DNA from: Parahaliea maris
GTDB taxonomy: Bacteria > Pseudomonadota > Gammaproteobacteria > Pseudomonadales > Halieaceae
DNA length: 64,000 nucleotides
Reading direction: 5' to 3'
Assembly: GCF_008064665.1 (NCBI RefSeq)
Contig: NZ_VRZA01000011.1
Coordinates: forward strand, 26,854-90,853
In this document: piece by piece, positions 29,311 to 38,056 of the stretch
Numbering within the stretch: the first letter of the stretch is position 1
Layout of the letters: each line of letters starts with the position of its first letter
Made by a program: the position numbers and the translations under genes
Notes under the pieces: generated by a model
The model's database searches: none
What the model was told of the DNA's origin: nothing
What the model saw: only the letters and a program-made list of their open reading frames with translations

Positions 29311-29946
29311 TCAATCCTTCACCGCGATCAGGTGCACTTCAAACACCAGCGCAGTATTGGGCGGAATGGTACCGCCAGCGCCCTGTTCACCATAGGCCAG
29401 TTCCGGCGGGCAGGCGATGCGCCACTTGTCCCCCACCGACATCAACTGCAGGGCTTCCGTCCAGCCGGAAATCACCTGGTTGACACCGAATTCGGCGGGT
29501 TCACCGCGGTCCACCGAGCTGTCGAATACCGTGCCATCGACGAAGGTGCCGTGGTAATGCACGGTGACCTGGTCTGTGGGCCCCGGTGAGGTACCGCCGC
29601 GCCCAGCCTCGAGGACTTCGTACTGCAGCCCGCTGGCGGTGGTGGATACTTCCTCACGCGCCGCATTGGCGTCCAGGAACTGCCGGGCGAGCTCGCTGCG
29701 TTTTTCCGCCAGCGCCGCGGCGGCGGCCTGCTGCTTGTCCTGGATAGCCTGGTAACTGAGGTTGAGTTCGGCGTCCGAGAGCAGGGCCTGCTGCTCATTG
29801 AACCAGTGTTGCATGCCCGCCATGACCGCGGCCAGGTCCAGGCCCTCGAACTGGTTGCGGCGCAGCTGGTCGCCAAACTGGAGACCGAAGCCGTAGCTGA
29901 CTTTCTGTTCGTCGGTGGCCAATTCCACCTCGGGTTGTAATGCCAT
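29311..29946 (-). CDS. FKBP-type peptidyl-prolyl isomerase (FklB/Mip-like)
   Basis: 211 residues: an N-terminal helical dimerisation domain (VSYGFGLQFGDQL onward, long charged helix at about 75-95) and a C-terminal FKBP domain with VTVHYHGTFVDGTVFDSS, GWTEALQLM and IPPNTALVFEVHLI. No signal peptide, so cytoplasmic FKBP22/FklB-like rather than periplasmic FkpA. Confidence 0.9.
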   Translation of the reverse strand: MALQPEVELATDEQKVSYGFGLQFGDQLRRNQFEGLDLAAVMAGMQHWFNEQQALLSDAELNLSYQAIQDKQQAAAAALAEKRSELARQFLDANAAREEVSTTASGLQYEVLEAGRGGTSPGPTDQVTVHYHGTFVDGTVFDSSVDRGEPAEFGVNQVISGWTEALQLMSVGDKWRIACPPELAYGEQGAGGTIPPNTALVFEVHLIAVKD

Positions 29947-30128
29947 GAAATTTATCCGCTATGCTGGGTGGGTGGATTGCGTGACGTGCCGAGAGCCGGC
30001 ACCTTACCACATTTGCCGCACATCACGAGGGCCGGGAGCCCACCCCGGAGGAGGTCGCCCACTTGCTCGAGCATGGCGGGTTCCAGGGTCTGGAATCGGG
30101 GTCGGGATTGGAGCGAGTGGCTCGGGAG

Positions 30129-30704
30129 TCAGCGCGTCGCAACCGGCCTGAGGGTATAGCTGGCGCCGGTCATCTCGGCGTGCCAGACCTCAAAGGTATC
30201 GGTTTCCAGATCCCGGTATGCCTGTTCGATGGCATCGTTTACCTCGGGATAGGCCACCTGGTCCCAGGGGCATTCCTCCCGCGAAAAGAAGCCGCAGTCG
30301 AGGGATTCGGCCCCGGCGAGGCTGAAATCGGTGTCCACCGTGGCCCGAAAACCCACATAGATCTGGTTGATGAAGGTCAGGGTGCCGGTCATGTACAACT
30401 GCAGGTTGTCCGGCGCCAGCACCACCCCGGTTTCTTCGCGTAGCTCCCGGGCCGCTCCCTCCGCCAGCCCCTCGCCGCCTTCGAGGTAGCCGCCCGGTAT
30501 GGCCCACAAGCCTGCCTTGGGTGGCAGCGCCCGGCGAATCCATAGCAGGCGCGGGCCGCTGGCCACGAAGCAGGTCACTACAATCATGGGGGACTCATAG
30601 CGGGGGGCATGGCAGGCCGGGCACCAGCCGTGGTTGCGCCGCTGCCCGGCCACCACATGAGGTACCAGCGGGCCACCGCACTCAGGGCAGAATTGCATGC
30701 TCAT
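30129..30704 (-). CDS. Nudix hydrolase with N-terminal zinc ribbon
   Basis: 191 residues. CPECGG and CPACHA form a zinc ribbon, followed by a Nudix domain whose box reads [23 protein letters not shown]. Resembles the Zn-ribbon Nudix family near NudC, but lacks the SQPWPFPxS segment after the box that marks NADH pyrophosphatases. Substrate unknown. Start 30704 is chosen because GGGAGGGC lies just upstream. Divergent from cinA. Confidence 0.85.
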   Translation of the reverse strand: MSMQFCPECGGPLVPHVVAGQRRNHGWCPACHAPRYESPMIVVTCFVASGPRLLWIRRALPPKAGLWAIPGGYLEGGEGLAEGAARELREETGVVLAPDNLQLYMTGTLTFINQIYVGFRATVDTDFSLAGAESLDCGFFSREECPWDQVAYPEVNDAIEQAYRDLETDTFEVWHAEMTGASYTLRPVATR

Positions 30705-30823
30705 CGACCGCCCTCCCTCGCTCTGGGCCAGTGCCTTGGCGTCAGTGCCGACGTTAGCACTTTGGGCCTCCCGGCGCATTGTGGGATAAGCTGTGCCCAC
30801 CGATCCACAAGGAAACGACTGCC

Positions 30824-32110
30824 ATGGCAAACCAGACACCGCATGTGCAGCTACTGCTCACCGGCAACGAGATCATGAGCGGCGACACGGTGGACTCCAA
30901 CTCGGCCCTGATTGCACGGCGATTGGGCGAGCTCGGTGTCCCGGTACTGCGCAAGGTCACGGTGGGTGACGACCGCAACCTGCTGATACGGGAGCTGGCG
31001 GCCATGGCAGAAGTCGCGGACCTGGTCATCGTCAACGGTGGACTGGGCCCCACGGTGGACGATCTCACGGCGGAAGTTGTCGCCGCCGTGGCCGGGGTAC
31101 CGCTGGCGGAGCACCCGGGGGCCATCGCCCACCTTGAAGCCTGGTGCGCCCGCCGCAACCTGCCCCTCAATGCCGCCAACCGCAAACAGGCCATGCTGCC
31201 CGCGGGCTGTGCCCTGCTGGACAACCCGGTCGGCAGCGCCGTCGGGTTTGACGTCAGTGTGGGCAGCTGCCGGATTCTTTCCACCCCCGGCGTGCCCGGT
31301 GAACTGGCGAAGATGCTGGATATCATCGTGGCCGACCTCGGCAGGCGGCTGGAGCGCGCCAGCGAGCACAGTGTACTGCGCCTGCAGACTTTCGGGCTGG
31401 GGGAGTCCTCCGCCCAGCAGCTCATCGCCGACGCCTGCCCGGACTGGCCGGCCGAGGTGGAACTGGGCTTCCGCGCCGGCGCGCCACAGATGGAAATCAA
31501 GCTCAGCGTCGACAGTGCGGCAGCACTACCGGCCCGCGACCTCTGCCGGGCGCAGCTGGAATCCCTGTTTGGCGATCACATTATCGGTGAAGGCGACACC
31601 CAGCTGGCGGAAGCGGTGCTGGACCTGCTGCGGGCCCGGGGCAAGACCCTGACCACCGCCGAATCCTGCACCGGCGGGCTGGTGGCCAGCATGCTCACCC
31701 GCATCGCCGGCTCCTCGGACGCCTTTCACGCCGGCTTTGTAACCTATGCCAACGACATCAAGAGCGCGGTGCTGGGAGTGGATGAGCAGACCCTGCAGGA
31801 ACACGGCGCGGTCAGCGAACCGGTCGTGCGGCAAATGGCGGAGGGGGCGCTGGCGCGCGCCAGTGCCGACTACGTCATCGCCGTGAGCGGTATCGCCGGC
31901 CCCACCGGCGGCACCCCGGACAAGCCGGTGGGCACCGTGTGGCTGGCGTGGGGGGAGCGCGACGCCATTGAAACCCTGCAGCTGTGCTGGCCGGTGGAGC
32001 GAACCCTGTTCCAGACCATGCTCGCCGCCGCCGGCCTGGACATGATCCGTCGCCGCCTGCTCGGGCTGAACAGCCAGCCCCGTTACTTCGCCCAGCGCCG
32101 CGTGGGTTGA
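30824..32110 (+). CDS. cinA: CinA-like protein: MoCF domain plus NMN deamidase (PncC) domain
   Basis: 428 residues. The N-terminal MoCF/COG1058 domain reads [19 protein letters not shown] and [14 protein letters not shown]; the C-terminal PncC domain carries [14 protein letters not shown] and [20 protein letters not shown], with the catalytic serine of NMN deamidase in AESCTGG. Function: recycling of NMN from DNA ligase, possibly with ADP-ribose pyrophosphatase activity. AAGGAAACGACTGCC precedes ATG 30824. recA is not adjacent. Confidence 0.93.
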   Translation: MANQTPHVQLLLTGNEIMSGDTVDSNSALIARRLGELGVPVLRKVTVGDDRNLLIRELAAMAEVADLVIVNGGLGPTVDDLTAEVVAAVAGVPLAEHPGAIAHLEAWCARRNLPLNAANRKQAMLPAGCALLDNPVGSAVGFDVSVGSCRILSTPGVPGELAKMLDIIVADLGRRLERASEHSVLRLQTFGLGESSAQQLIADACPDWPAEVELGFRAGAPQMEIKLSVDSAAALPARDLCRAQLESLFGDHIIGEGDTQLAEAVLDLLRARGKTLTTAESCTGGLVASMLTRIAGSSDAFHAGFVTYANDIKSAVLGVDEQTLQEHGAVSEPVVRQMAEGALARASADYVIAVSGIAGPTGGTPDKPVGTVWLAWGERDAIETLQLCWPVERTLFQTMLAAAGLDMIRRRLLGLNSQPRYFAQRRVG

Positions 32111-32128
32111 GGTGAGGCCGCGGCCAGG

Positions 32129-32599
32129 CTATTCGCTGTCGATCGGCGGTGTCGCATCACCGGCTTTTGGTACCCGGTGCCACACCAGTGAGTGAAAACG
32201 GGTGACTTCCCCCACCTGGTCCTTGCCACTCAGCACCAGGGTCTGGCCGTCGAGTTCGGCGTGGCGCAACTGCTCACTGCCCGGGAAGTTGGGGTTCATG
32301 CTCTGGGTCACGTAGTGGATGACATCCCCGTCCTGTACCCGGTAGCGCCCGGCGTAGTGAAAGTAGCTGGCATAGGCCTCGGCCTTGAGGGCGTCGGGCA
32401 AGGTGCGGGGACTCTGCCCCGCCGGCAGCAGCGCGCGCTCCGGCAGGCACACCGAGGCACTCATCCAGCCGTCGTCGGTATACAGCAGCAGGCCCTGGGG
32501 ATCCTCACCAAAGGGCATGCTCATCTCGTCGCGATCGGAATAACCGATGGTCCAGGATTCCAGTTGCCAGGTGCCGGTCAGGTCACTCGCTTGAATCAT
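32129..32599 (-). CDS. Lipocalin-like domain protein
   Basis: 156 residues, no signal peptide. LTGTWQLESWTIGY at the start, GLLLYTDDGWMSASVC and HYAGRYRVQDGDVIHYV match the Lipocalin_5 pattern, a small beta-barrel family of unknown ligand. GGAGGTAGAACACC precedes ATG. 19 bp after the pdxH stop on the same strand, so probably one unit with pdxH. Confidence 0.8.
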   Translation of the reverse strand: MIQASDLTGTWQLESWTIGYSDRDEMSMPFGEDPQGLLLYTDDGWMSASVCLPERALLPAGQSPRTLPDALKAEAYASYFHYAGRYRVQDGDVIHYVTQSMNPNFPGSEQLRHAELDGQTLVLSGKDQVGEVTRFHSLVWHRVPKAGDATPPIDSE

Positions 32600-32618
32600 G
32601 GTGTTCTACCTCCAGGGA

Positions 32619-33257
32619 TCAGGGTTGTAACTGTTCTATCTGCCAGCTGTCATCAGTCTGACGAGTGTAGCGGAAGCGGTCGTGGAGGCGATGGGCACCG
32701 CCCTGCCAGAACTCCACCCGCTCGGGTATCACACGGTAGCCACCCCAGAAGTCGGGCATGGGAATCTCCCCGCGGCCGAATTTGTCACGCATCTTCTGCA
32801 CCTGGGCTTCCAGCAGCGCCCGCTTGGAAACGGGGCGGCTCTGCCGCGATGCCCAGGCTGCCAGCTGGCTCTCCCGCGGCCGGGTAAGGAAGTAGCGGGC
32901 GGATTCCGCGGCGCTCATTTTCTCGGCGCGGCCGCCGACAATGACCTGGCGGTCAAGCACGTTCCAGGGGAACAGCAGCGATACGCTGGGGTTGGCACTC
33001 ATATCCCGCGCCTTGTTGCTGCCGAGATTGGTGTAAAACACGAAACCCGCGGTGGAGACCCCCTTCATCAACACAATGCGTTGCCATGGCAGCCCTCCCT
33101 CATCGATGGTGGCCAGCACCATCGCTGTCGGGTCCTCCAGCTCGCTGTCCACGGTCTGTTTCAGCCAGTGTTCGAACTGGCGGATGGGGCAGTCGTCGAG
33201 CATGTCGCGAGTGAGGCCGCCGGCCAGGTATTCGCGCCTGAAGTCCTCGTAACCCAT
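32619..33257 (-). CDS. pdxH: Pyridoxamine 5'-phosphate oxidase
   Basis: FMN enzyme that makes pyridoxal 5'-phosphate. 212 residues. MVLATIDEGGLPWQRIVLMKGVS, FYTNLGSNKA and LLFPW match the flavin-binding core; the C-terminus SWQIEQLQP matches the family ending in RLxP. Start 33257 follows AGGAGG by 4 bases and begins GYEDFRREYLAGGL, like E. coli PdxH. Confidence 0.95.
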   Translation of the reverse strand: MGYEDFRREYLAGGLTRDMLDDCPIRQFEHWLKQTVDSELEDPTAMVLATIDEGGLPWQRIVLMKGVSTAGFVFYTNLGSNKARDMSANPSVSLLFPWNVLDRQVIVGGRAEKMSAAESARYFLTRPRESQLAAWASRQSRPVSKRALLEAQVQKMRDKFGRGEIPMPDFWGGYRVIPERVEFWQGGAHRLHDRFRYTRQTDDSWQIEQLQP

Positions 33258-33304
33258 TGGGCCTCCTGTTAGGCTTGCGGGGCAGTCATGGTAGGGGCGG
33301 CGCA

Positions 33305-33940
33305 ATGGAAGGTAAAGTGGCACATGGCCTGCAGGCCCCGGTCATCGAGTGCGCCTCGCCGGCCCAGTTGGACATCCTCGTCGACACCCTGAGCGATGCC
33401 TTTGCACACGACCCCATCCTCAACTGGATCTTCCCCGACAGCAGCCTGTACCCCCACCTGTTCCGGGTCATTCTGACTGGCAGCGCCCTGCCCCGCGGCC
33501 TGGTGCAACTGGAACAGGACGGCCGGGGTGCCGCGCTGTGGCTGCCCCCGGATACCCCCTTCGAACTGGCCCCCGGTTTGCCGCTGCTACAGCTGGTATT
33601 GCGCAGCCTGTGGCGCATGGGCCCCGGCCCACTGCTGCGCCTGCGCCAGCAGGCCGGCCTGTTCGCCCGCCACAAACCGGCCGCCCCCCACTTTCACCTG
33701 CAATTTATCGGCTGCCGCCAGCGCAACCAGGGCCAGGGCGTGGGGGCGGCGCTACTGAAAGCCGGCTTGCAGGCCTGTGACAATCAGGGCATGCCGGCCT
33801 ATCTGGAGTGTTCCAACGTCCGCAACCTGCCCCTGTATGAACGCCACGGCTTCGAGACACAGGCCGATGGCGTTCTGCCAGGGGGCGGGCCGCAGGTATG
33901 GTTCATGTGGCGGGAGGCGCGGGTCGACCACACGCGCTGA
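33305..33940 (+). CDS. GNAT family N-acetyltransferase
   Basis: 211 residues. FIGCRQRNQGQGVGAALLKAGL is the acetyl-CoA pyrophosphate-binding motif and ECSNVRNLPLYERHGFE the C-terminal half of the fold. Typical of GNATs with a hydrophobic N-terminal section. Substrate unknown. Divergent from pdxH with 47 bp between; convergent with the DUF4136 gene. Confidence 0.85.
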   Translation: MEGKVAHGLQAPVIECASPAQLDILVDTLSDAFAHDPILNWIFPDSSLYPHLFRVILTGSALPRGLVQLEQDGRGAALWLPPDTPFELAPGLPLLQLVLRSLWRMGPGPLLRLRQQAGLFARHKPAAPHFHLQFIGCRQRNQGQGVGAALLKAGLQACDNQGMPAYLECSNVRNLPLYERHGFETQADGVLPGGGPQVWFMWREARVDHTR

Positions 33941-33963
33941 CAGGTGGCGCCCGGCCCGGGTGT

Positions 33964-34515
33964 CTAGGGGCCGGGTGGAAAGCTCGCCAGGATCGAACGG
34001 GCGGCATCACGGCGCTCTTCATCACTGAGTTGATCGCCCGGGCTCAGGGTCAACCGCGTTTCGAGTTCGGCCCGCCACAGGGAACGCCCATCGCCCCGGT
34101 CGAGCACGTCCACCACCAGGGTGCCCGCCTGCCACGCGGGCATGCCGGGTGATCGCGTGGCCGGGCCACAGCGCCAGCAACTGTAAAGCGCCACCTGGTT
34201 GTAGGCGGCGTTGGCCTGGGGGTCGCTGCTGGCCAGGTGCCAGCTGAGCACGGCGTCGGCGTTATCGAAGTCTTCCACCACCGTAATCCCCTTCTCGACC
34301 ACCGCCGCGGCCAGGGCAAGGGTGATGGCCTCGACCCGCTCGGGAGCCAGTCCGGCAGCGTGTGCCTCGGCGGGCGCCCGCAGCGCCAGGCGCCCCAGTT
34401 GGCTGAAGTCATAGTCGCCATTGAAATCGGTGCGCGGGACGAAAGACTGTGTCGCACAGGCGGCGACGGCCAATACCGCCACGGTCACTGCAGCGCGCCA
34501 TCCAATTGCTGTCAT
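33964..34515 (-). CDS. DUF4136 family lipoprotein
   Basis: 183 residues with lipobox VAAC (Cys at 20). FNGDYDFSQLGRLAL and the later ADAVLSWHLAS segment fit DUF4136, a family of outer-membrane lipoproteins of unknown function. Stop at 33964 and the downstream GNAT stop are 23 bp apart. It begins one base after the stop of the 114-residue gene, so the two form an operon. Confidence 0.8.
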   Translation of the reverse strand: MTAIGWRAAVTVAVLAVAACATQSFVPRTDFNGDYDFSQLGRLALRAPAEAHAAGLAPERVEAITLALAAAVVEKGITVVEDFDNADAVLSWHLASSDPQANAAYNQVALYSCWRCGPATRSPGMPAWQAGTLVVDVLDRGDGRSLWRAELETRLTLSPGDQLSDEERRDAARSILASFPPGP

Positions 34516-34860
34516 TCACTCTTCCTTTGCTGGTGACCCGGCCGGGCCTGAATCCTGGTCGTGATCAGAGGTACTGGGATAAACGGGGGCACGCTGCATC
34601 ACCGCGGGAATCTGGGGGAAGGGATAGAACTCCCCCCAGTCATCGCCCAAGTCCCGGTCGAGGCCGCGCCCACACACCTGGCGGTAGGCCACATCCATGG
34701 CGGCCTGCAGCCGGGCCTCGGCCCCCGGGTCCAGGATCGCCAGCGCTTCCATCAGCCCCTCAGCGCGCAGCCGCTCGCCCGGCGGCACATCCAGGCCGGC
34801 CTCCAGCTGCTCGAAGATGCTTTTCCAGCGACGCTCCAGCTCGGTCAGCAGCAATAACAT
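34516..34860 (-). CDS. Hypothetical protein preceding the DUF4136 lipoprotein
   Basis: 114 residues, helical N-terminal half (LTELERRWKSIFEQLEAGLD) and a proline/aspartate-rich tail, no signal peptide. Not recognised. Its stop abuts the DUF4136 start, so translational coupling is likely. Confidence 0.65.
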   Translation of the reverse strand: MLLLLTELERRWKSIFEQLEAGLDVPPGERLRAEGLMEALAILDPGAEARLQAAMDVAYRQVCGRGLDRDLGDDWGEFYPFPQIPAVMQRAPVYPSTSDHDQDSGPAGSPAKEE

Positions 34861-34950
34861 GACAATTCCACGGGCTCCAAAACGCTCGCCAGTATGCGCT
34901 GTGGGGCAAAACAGTTAAAGTTCTGGATTGCCATCCATAGGGAGACTGCT

Positions 34951-36699
34951 GTGACCTCCGCGCTTCGTAAAACGCTATTTGTATTCACCTGCTTTACCCT
35001 CCTGCTCCAACCCCTCTCCTACGCACAACAGGCCGCCGACGCCCAGCTGCCGATTATCGACTACCGCAGCCGTTTCCTGCCGACGGTCGCCGAACGCGGC
35101 ATGGTGGTGGGGCCGGAAACCCTGGCGGCGGAAATCGGCACGCAGATTCTGCAACAGGGCGGCAATGCGGTGGATGCGGCGGTGGCCACCGGCTTTGCCC
35201 TTGCAGTCACTTACCCCCGGGCCGGAAACCTGGGTGGCGGCGGCTTCATGCTGATCCACCTGGCCGATGAAGGTCGCGAGACACTCATCGACTACCGCGA
35301 AACCGCACCGGCAGCCGCCGGGCGCGACCTGTACCTGAACGAAGACGGCGAAGTCGACCGGATGCGCATGTACTTCAGCCACCAGTCCGCAGGCGTACCC
35401 GGCACGGTGGCAGGACTGCTCTACGCGCTGGAGAAATACGGCACCATGAGCCGCGAGGCGGTGTTGGCACCGGCCATTACGCTGGCAGAGAAAGGCCAGA
35501 AAGTCTCCTTCGCCCTCAACTTCGAAATCGGCTCCCGCGCCGACCGCTTGCGACAAAACCCGGAAGCGCTCCGCCTGTTTTTCCACGAGGACGGCAGCAG
35601 CTATGCCATTGGCGAAACCTGGAAGCAGCCCGATCTCGCCTGGACCCTGAAACAGATCGCGGCCCGTGGCAACGAAGGCTTCTACCAGGGCGAGGTAGCC
35701 GAACGCATCGTCGCCGAAATGGAACGCGGCGACGGCCTTATCAGCCTGCAGGACCTGGCCGGCTACCGCGCCGTGGAACGCGAGCCGGTACGCGGCACCT
35801 TCCACGAGTTCGAGGTGGTCTCCACTCCGCCACCCTCCTCCGGCGGTATCCATATCATCCAGATGCTTAACATTCTGGAGGGACTGCCGCTGGCCGAGGC
35901 AGGCCACAACAGCGCCGCTTACCTGCACTACCTGGCGGAGAGCATGAAGCGGGCCTACGCCGACCGCAGCCAGTACCTCGGCGACACCGATTTTGTCGAT
36001 GTACCGCTGGCGTTACTCACCAGCAAGGACTACGCCGCCCGCCAGCGCGCGACCATCGACCCGGCGCACGCCACCCCCTCTGCCGAGATACGCCCGGGAG
36101 AGAAAATGAAGCCTGAGAGCAAGGACACCACGCACTACTCGATCGCCGATGCCGCCGGCAATGTGGTGAGCAACACCTACACCCTGAATTTCAGCTTCGG
36201 CTCGCACATCGCGGTGCCCGGCACCGGCATGCTGCTAAACAACGAGATGGCGGACTTTGCCGCGGCGCCGGGCGTTGCCAATGCCTACGGGCTGGTGGAA
36301 GGTGAGTCCAACAAGATCGAGGGCGGCAAGCGCCCCCTGTCATCCATGAGCCCGACCCTGGTGCTGCGGGACGGCAAGCCCTGGCTCGCCACCGGCAGCC
36401 CCGGCGGCAGTGTCATCATTACCACGGTACTGCAAACGATTCTCAATGCGATGGTGTTCGACATGAATATCGCCGCAGCAGCGGCCGGCGCCAGAGTGCA
36501 CCACCAGTGGCTGCCGGATACTTTGCGGGTGGAACAGGGGATAAGCCCGGACACTATCCGATTGCTGGAAGGCATGGGGCACCAGGTGGAAATCGGTGAC
36601 CGGACGCTGGGGCGAACCCAGTCCATTCTGCTGCAGAATGGGTACCTGTACGGTGCCACTGATACGCGGCGGCCGGGGGGGCATGTGGCGGGGTATTAA
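34951..36699 (+). CDS. ggt: Gamma-glutamyltransferase (glutathione hydrolase)
   Basis: Periplasmic N-terminal-nucleophile enzyme that cleaves gamma-glutamyl bonds of glutathione. 582 residues: signal peptide (1 to about 27, ending SYAQQ), large subunit with GGNAVDAAVATGFAL and GGGGFMLI, autoprocessing at Thr393 in KDTTHYSIAD, and small subunit with PLSSMSPTLVL and GSPGGSVIITTVLQ. The start is GTG 34951 with AGGGAG 7 bases upstream; the reading to 34894 lacks such a site. Confidence 0.95.
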   Translation: MTSALRKTLFVFTCFTLLLQPLSYAQQAADAQLPIIDYRSRFLPTVAERGMVVGPETLAAEIGTQILQQGGNAVDAAVATGFALAVTYPRAGNLGGGGFMLIHLADEGRETLIDYRETAPAAAGRDLYLNEDGEVDRMRMYFSHQSAGVPGTVAGLLYALEKYGTMSREAVLAPAITLAEKGQKVSFALNFEIGSRADRLRQNPEALRLFFHEDGSSYAIGETWKQPDLAWTLKQIAARGNEGFYQGEVAERIVAEMERGDGLISLQDLAGYRAVEREPVRGTFHEFEVVSTPPPSSGGIHIIQMLNILEGLPLAEAGHNSAAYLHYLAESMKRAYADRSQYLGDTDFVDVPLALLTSKDYAARQRATIDPAHATPSAEIRPGEKMKPESKDTTHYSIADAAGNVVSNTYTLNFSFGSHIAVPGTGMLLNNEMADFAAAPGVANAYGLVEGESNKIEGGKRPLSSMSPTLVLRDGKPWLATGSPGGSVIITTVLQTILNAMVFDMNIAAAAAGARVHHQWLPDTLRVEQGISPDTIRLLEGMGHQVEIGDRTLGRTQSILLQNGYLYGATDTRRPGGHVAGY

Positions 36700-36780
36700 A
36701 CTCCGGTCGTACGCTAAAAATTCTCGCAGATCGAAAGGAGTCTGGAGCGACAGGTGCTCTGAACCCGCGCGCACGGAGCC

Positions 36781-36867
36781 CGGGGCCCTTCCGGGACACG
36801 CCGTGAACCCGTCCATGGGGGCTCCTCAGCGGCCATCCGGGCCGCTGAAGGTCCCGGAAGGGCCCCG
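36781..36867. repeat. Palindromic intergenic element, copy 1
   Basis: 87 bp between the convergent ggt and thioesterase genes. Arms CGGGGCCCTTCCGGGAC (36781-36797) and GTCCCGGAAGGGCCCCG (36851-36867) are perfectly complementary over 17 bp. The interior contains an 8-bp hairpin CAGCGGCC/GGGCCGCTG-type and, on the reverse strand, a second hairpin with loop CCATGGAC. On the reverse strand it has GCGTGTCCCGG next to the arm, as in copy 3. Confidence 0.85.
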
Positions 36868-36955
36868 CGCACCGCACACGCTCCCTCAGCAGTAGTTCCC
36901 GTCCCACCACTACGCATCCTGCTTCATCAAATTCCGCTCTAAACCAGGGAGTGAG

Positions 36956-37072
36956 CTGGGGGTGTACCTCTCCGGACCTTCTGCGGCCATGGATGGTCTG
37001 GGCCGCATCCGGACTGAGGAGCGAGACATGGATGTCATGCTTTATAGCGTGTCCGGAGAGGTACACCCCCAG
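36956..37072. repeat. Palindromic intergenic element, copy 2 (diverged, opposite orientation)
   Basis: 117 bp, 88 bp beyond copy 1. Arms at 36956-36977 and 37051-37072 are perfectly complementary over 22 bp (CTGGGGGTGTACC at the outer end). Interior: TGCGGCC/GGCCGCA hairpin, then GAGGAGC, a GACAT/ATGTC hairpin around CATGGA, and TAGCGTGTCCGG before the right arm. The order of elements equals that of copies 1 (reverse strand) and 3. Confidence 0.85.
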
Positions 37073-37151
37073 ATCGCGACCGGCCTACGAAGTCCACCAG
37101 GTCAAAAGCGCATTCTGGAATTCTGTTGAATCGCTGCACCCAAGTATCAGG

Positions 37152-37940
37152 CTACTTCGGCAGCCGCACCTTCGCCGTCTGCCGCGACAGGGCTACCAGC
37201 GTACCCTCGCTGTCCCAGTATTCACCGTCTTCCTCCACCACGCCGTCGGTGAGAAAACGCGAACTGAGCCTGGCCATCAACGGCCCCGGCGCCGGGTGCG
37301 CACGGACCTGTACCGTCAGTTCTACCGTGGGCACCCAGCCCACCAGTCCGACCAGGTCGAAGGCCGGTGGAGGGAAGGCGTCGGCGAACATCAGGAGGCT
37401 GATCGGGTCGGGGTCGACACCGTCGATATGGGCGAGCCAGCCGCCAAATACACCGCCACCGCTGGGCTCCCGTGTCACGTAGAGCTCGCCTCCCTCCACC
37501 AGACGCAGATCCACCCGCTGGCGGAACTCCAGTTTGGGCCCGCCAATCGAGCTGCAATCCTCAAAGGGCGGGTAGGCCGGCGGTGGGGTTTCATTCCAGT
37601 TGGGGCCATCCAGGCGCTCCAGGGCCGTGTAGGCGGCGGTAACCACCACCTTCAACTGGCCTTCCTGGTAGAGACGGGCGCTGGCGTGGCTGGTGTTGCC
37701 GCCCTTGCGCAACACTTCCACTTCGCAATCGACGGGCCCAAGAACGGTGGGCGCGAGGTAGAACGCGTTGACCGCCAGGGGGTCCTTGTGGGGCAGGGCC
37801 TGGGACAGGGCCTGTCCTGCCAGCGCCAGCACATAGCCGCCGTTGGGGACCGCGCCAATCCGCCAACCCTCCTGGATTTCGCCGCGCCAGAGGTTCTCTC
37901 CCACCGGCGCCATCGCGGTTTCACGTTCGAAGTAGCCCAC
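37152..37940 (-). CDS. Acyl-CoA thioesterase family protein (double hot-dog, TesB-like)
   Basis: About 262 residues from GTG 37940 (FERETAMAPVGENLWRG follows). GWRIGAVPNGGYVLALAGQAL and a second half ending EYWDSEGTLVALSRQTAKVRL fit the 4HBT_3 thioesterase-like family with two hot-dog folds; the final LVALSRQ strand is a hallmark. The start is uncertain: TTG 37970 and ATG 37913 are alternatives, but family members begin at the FxxxTAxxP segment. Substrate unknown. Confidence 0.82.
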   Translation of the reverse strand: MGYFERETAMAPVGENLWRGEIQEGWRIGAVPNGGYVLALAGQALSQALPHKDPLAVNAFYLAPTVLGPVDCEVEVLRKGGNTSHASARLYQEGQLKVVVTAAYTALERLDGPNWNETPPPAYPPFEDCSSIGGPKLEFRQRVDLRLVEGGELYVTREPSGGGVFGGWLAHIDGVDPDPISLLMFADAFPPPAFDLVGLVGWVPTVELTVQVRAHPAPGPLMARLSSRFLTDGVVEEDGEYWDSEGTLVALSRQTAKVRLPK

Positions 37941-37996
37941 CTGCCCTGCCCCAATTGCCAAAAAAGCCAATCAGTCTAGCAGGAGAGGTACTGTTT

Positions 37997-38026
37997 TTGT
38001 GTACGTCTCGATACAGTGTATATACT
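37997..38026 (+). promoter_or_regulatory. Candidate promoter of the 13-gene envelope-machine operon
   Basis: TTGTGT (37997-38002), 18-bp spacer and TATACT (38021-38026) inside an AT-rich patch that includes GTATATAC and GTATAC. Predicted start near 38033, about 24 bases before the first start codon. No other promoter-like site was seen in the next 14 kb between genes, where gaps are at most 44 bp. Confidence 0.45.
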
Positions 38027-38056
38027 GGTATACAGGCCCGACGATGGATACGTGCC

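Noticed and set aside
34894..34950. Upstream extension of ggt
   Set aside because: No ribosome-binding sequence there, whereas AGGGAG is well placed before GTG 34951 and the signal peptide starts there.
38010..38036. LexA-like site near the operon promoter (CAGTGTATATACTG, CTGGTATACAG)
   Set aside because: Neither half fits CTGT-N8-ACAG spacing; it is explained by an AT-rich -10 region.
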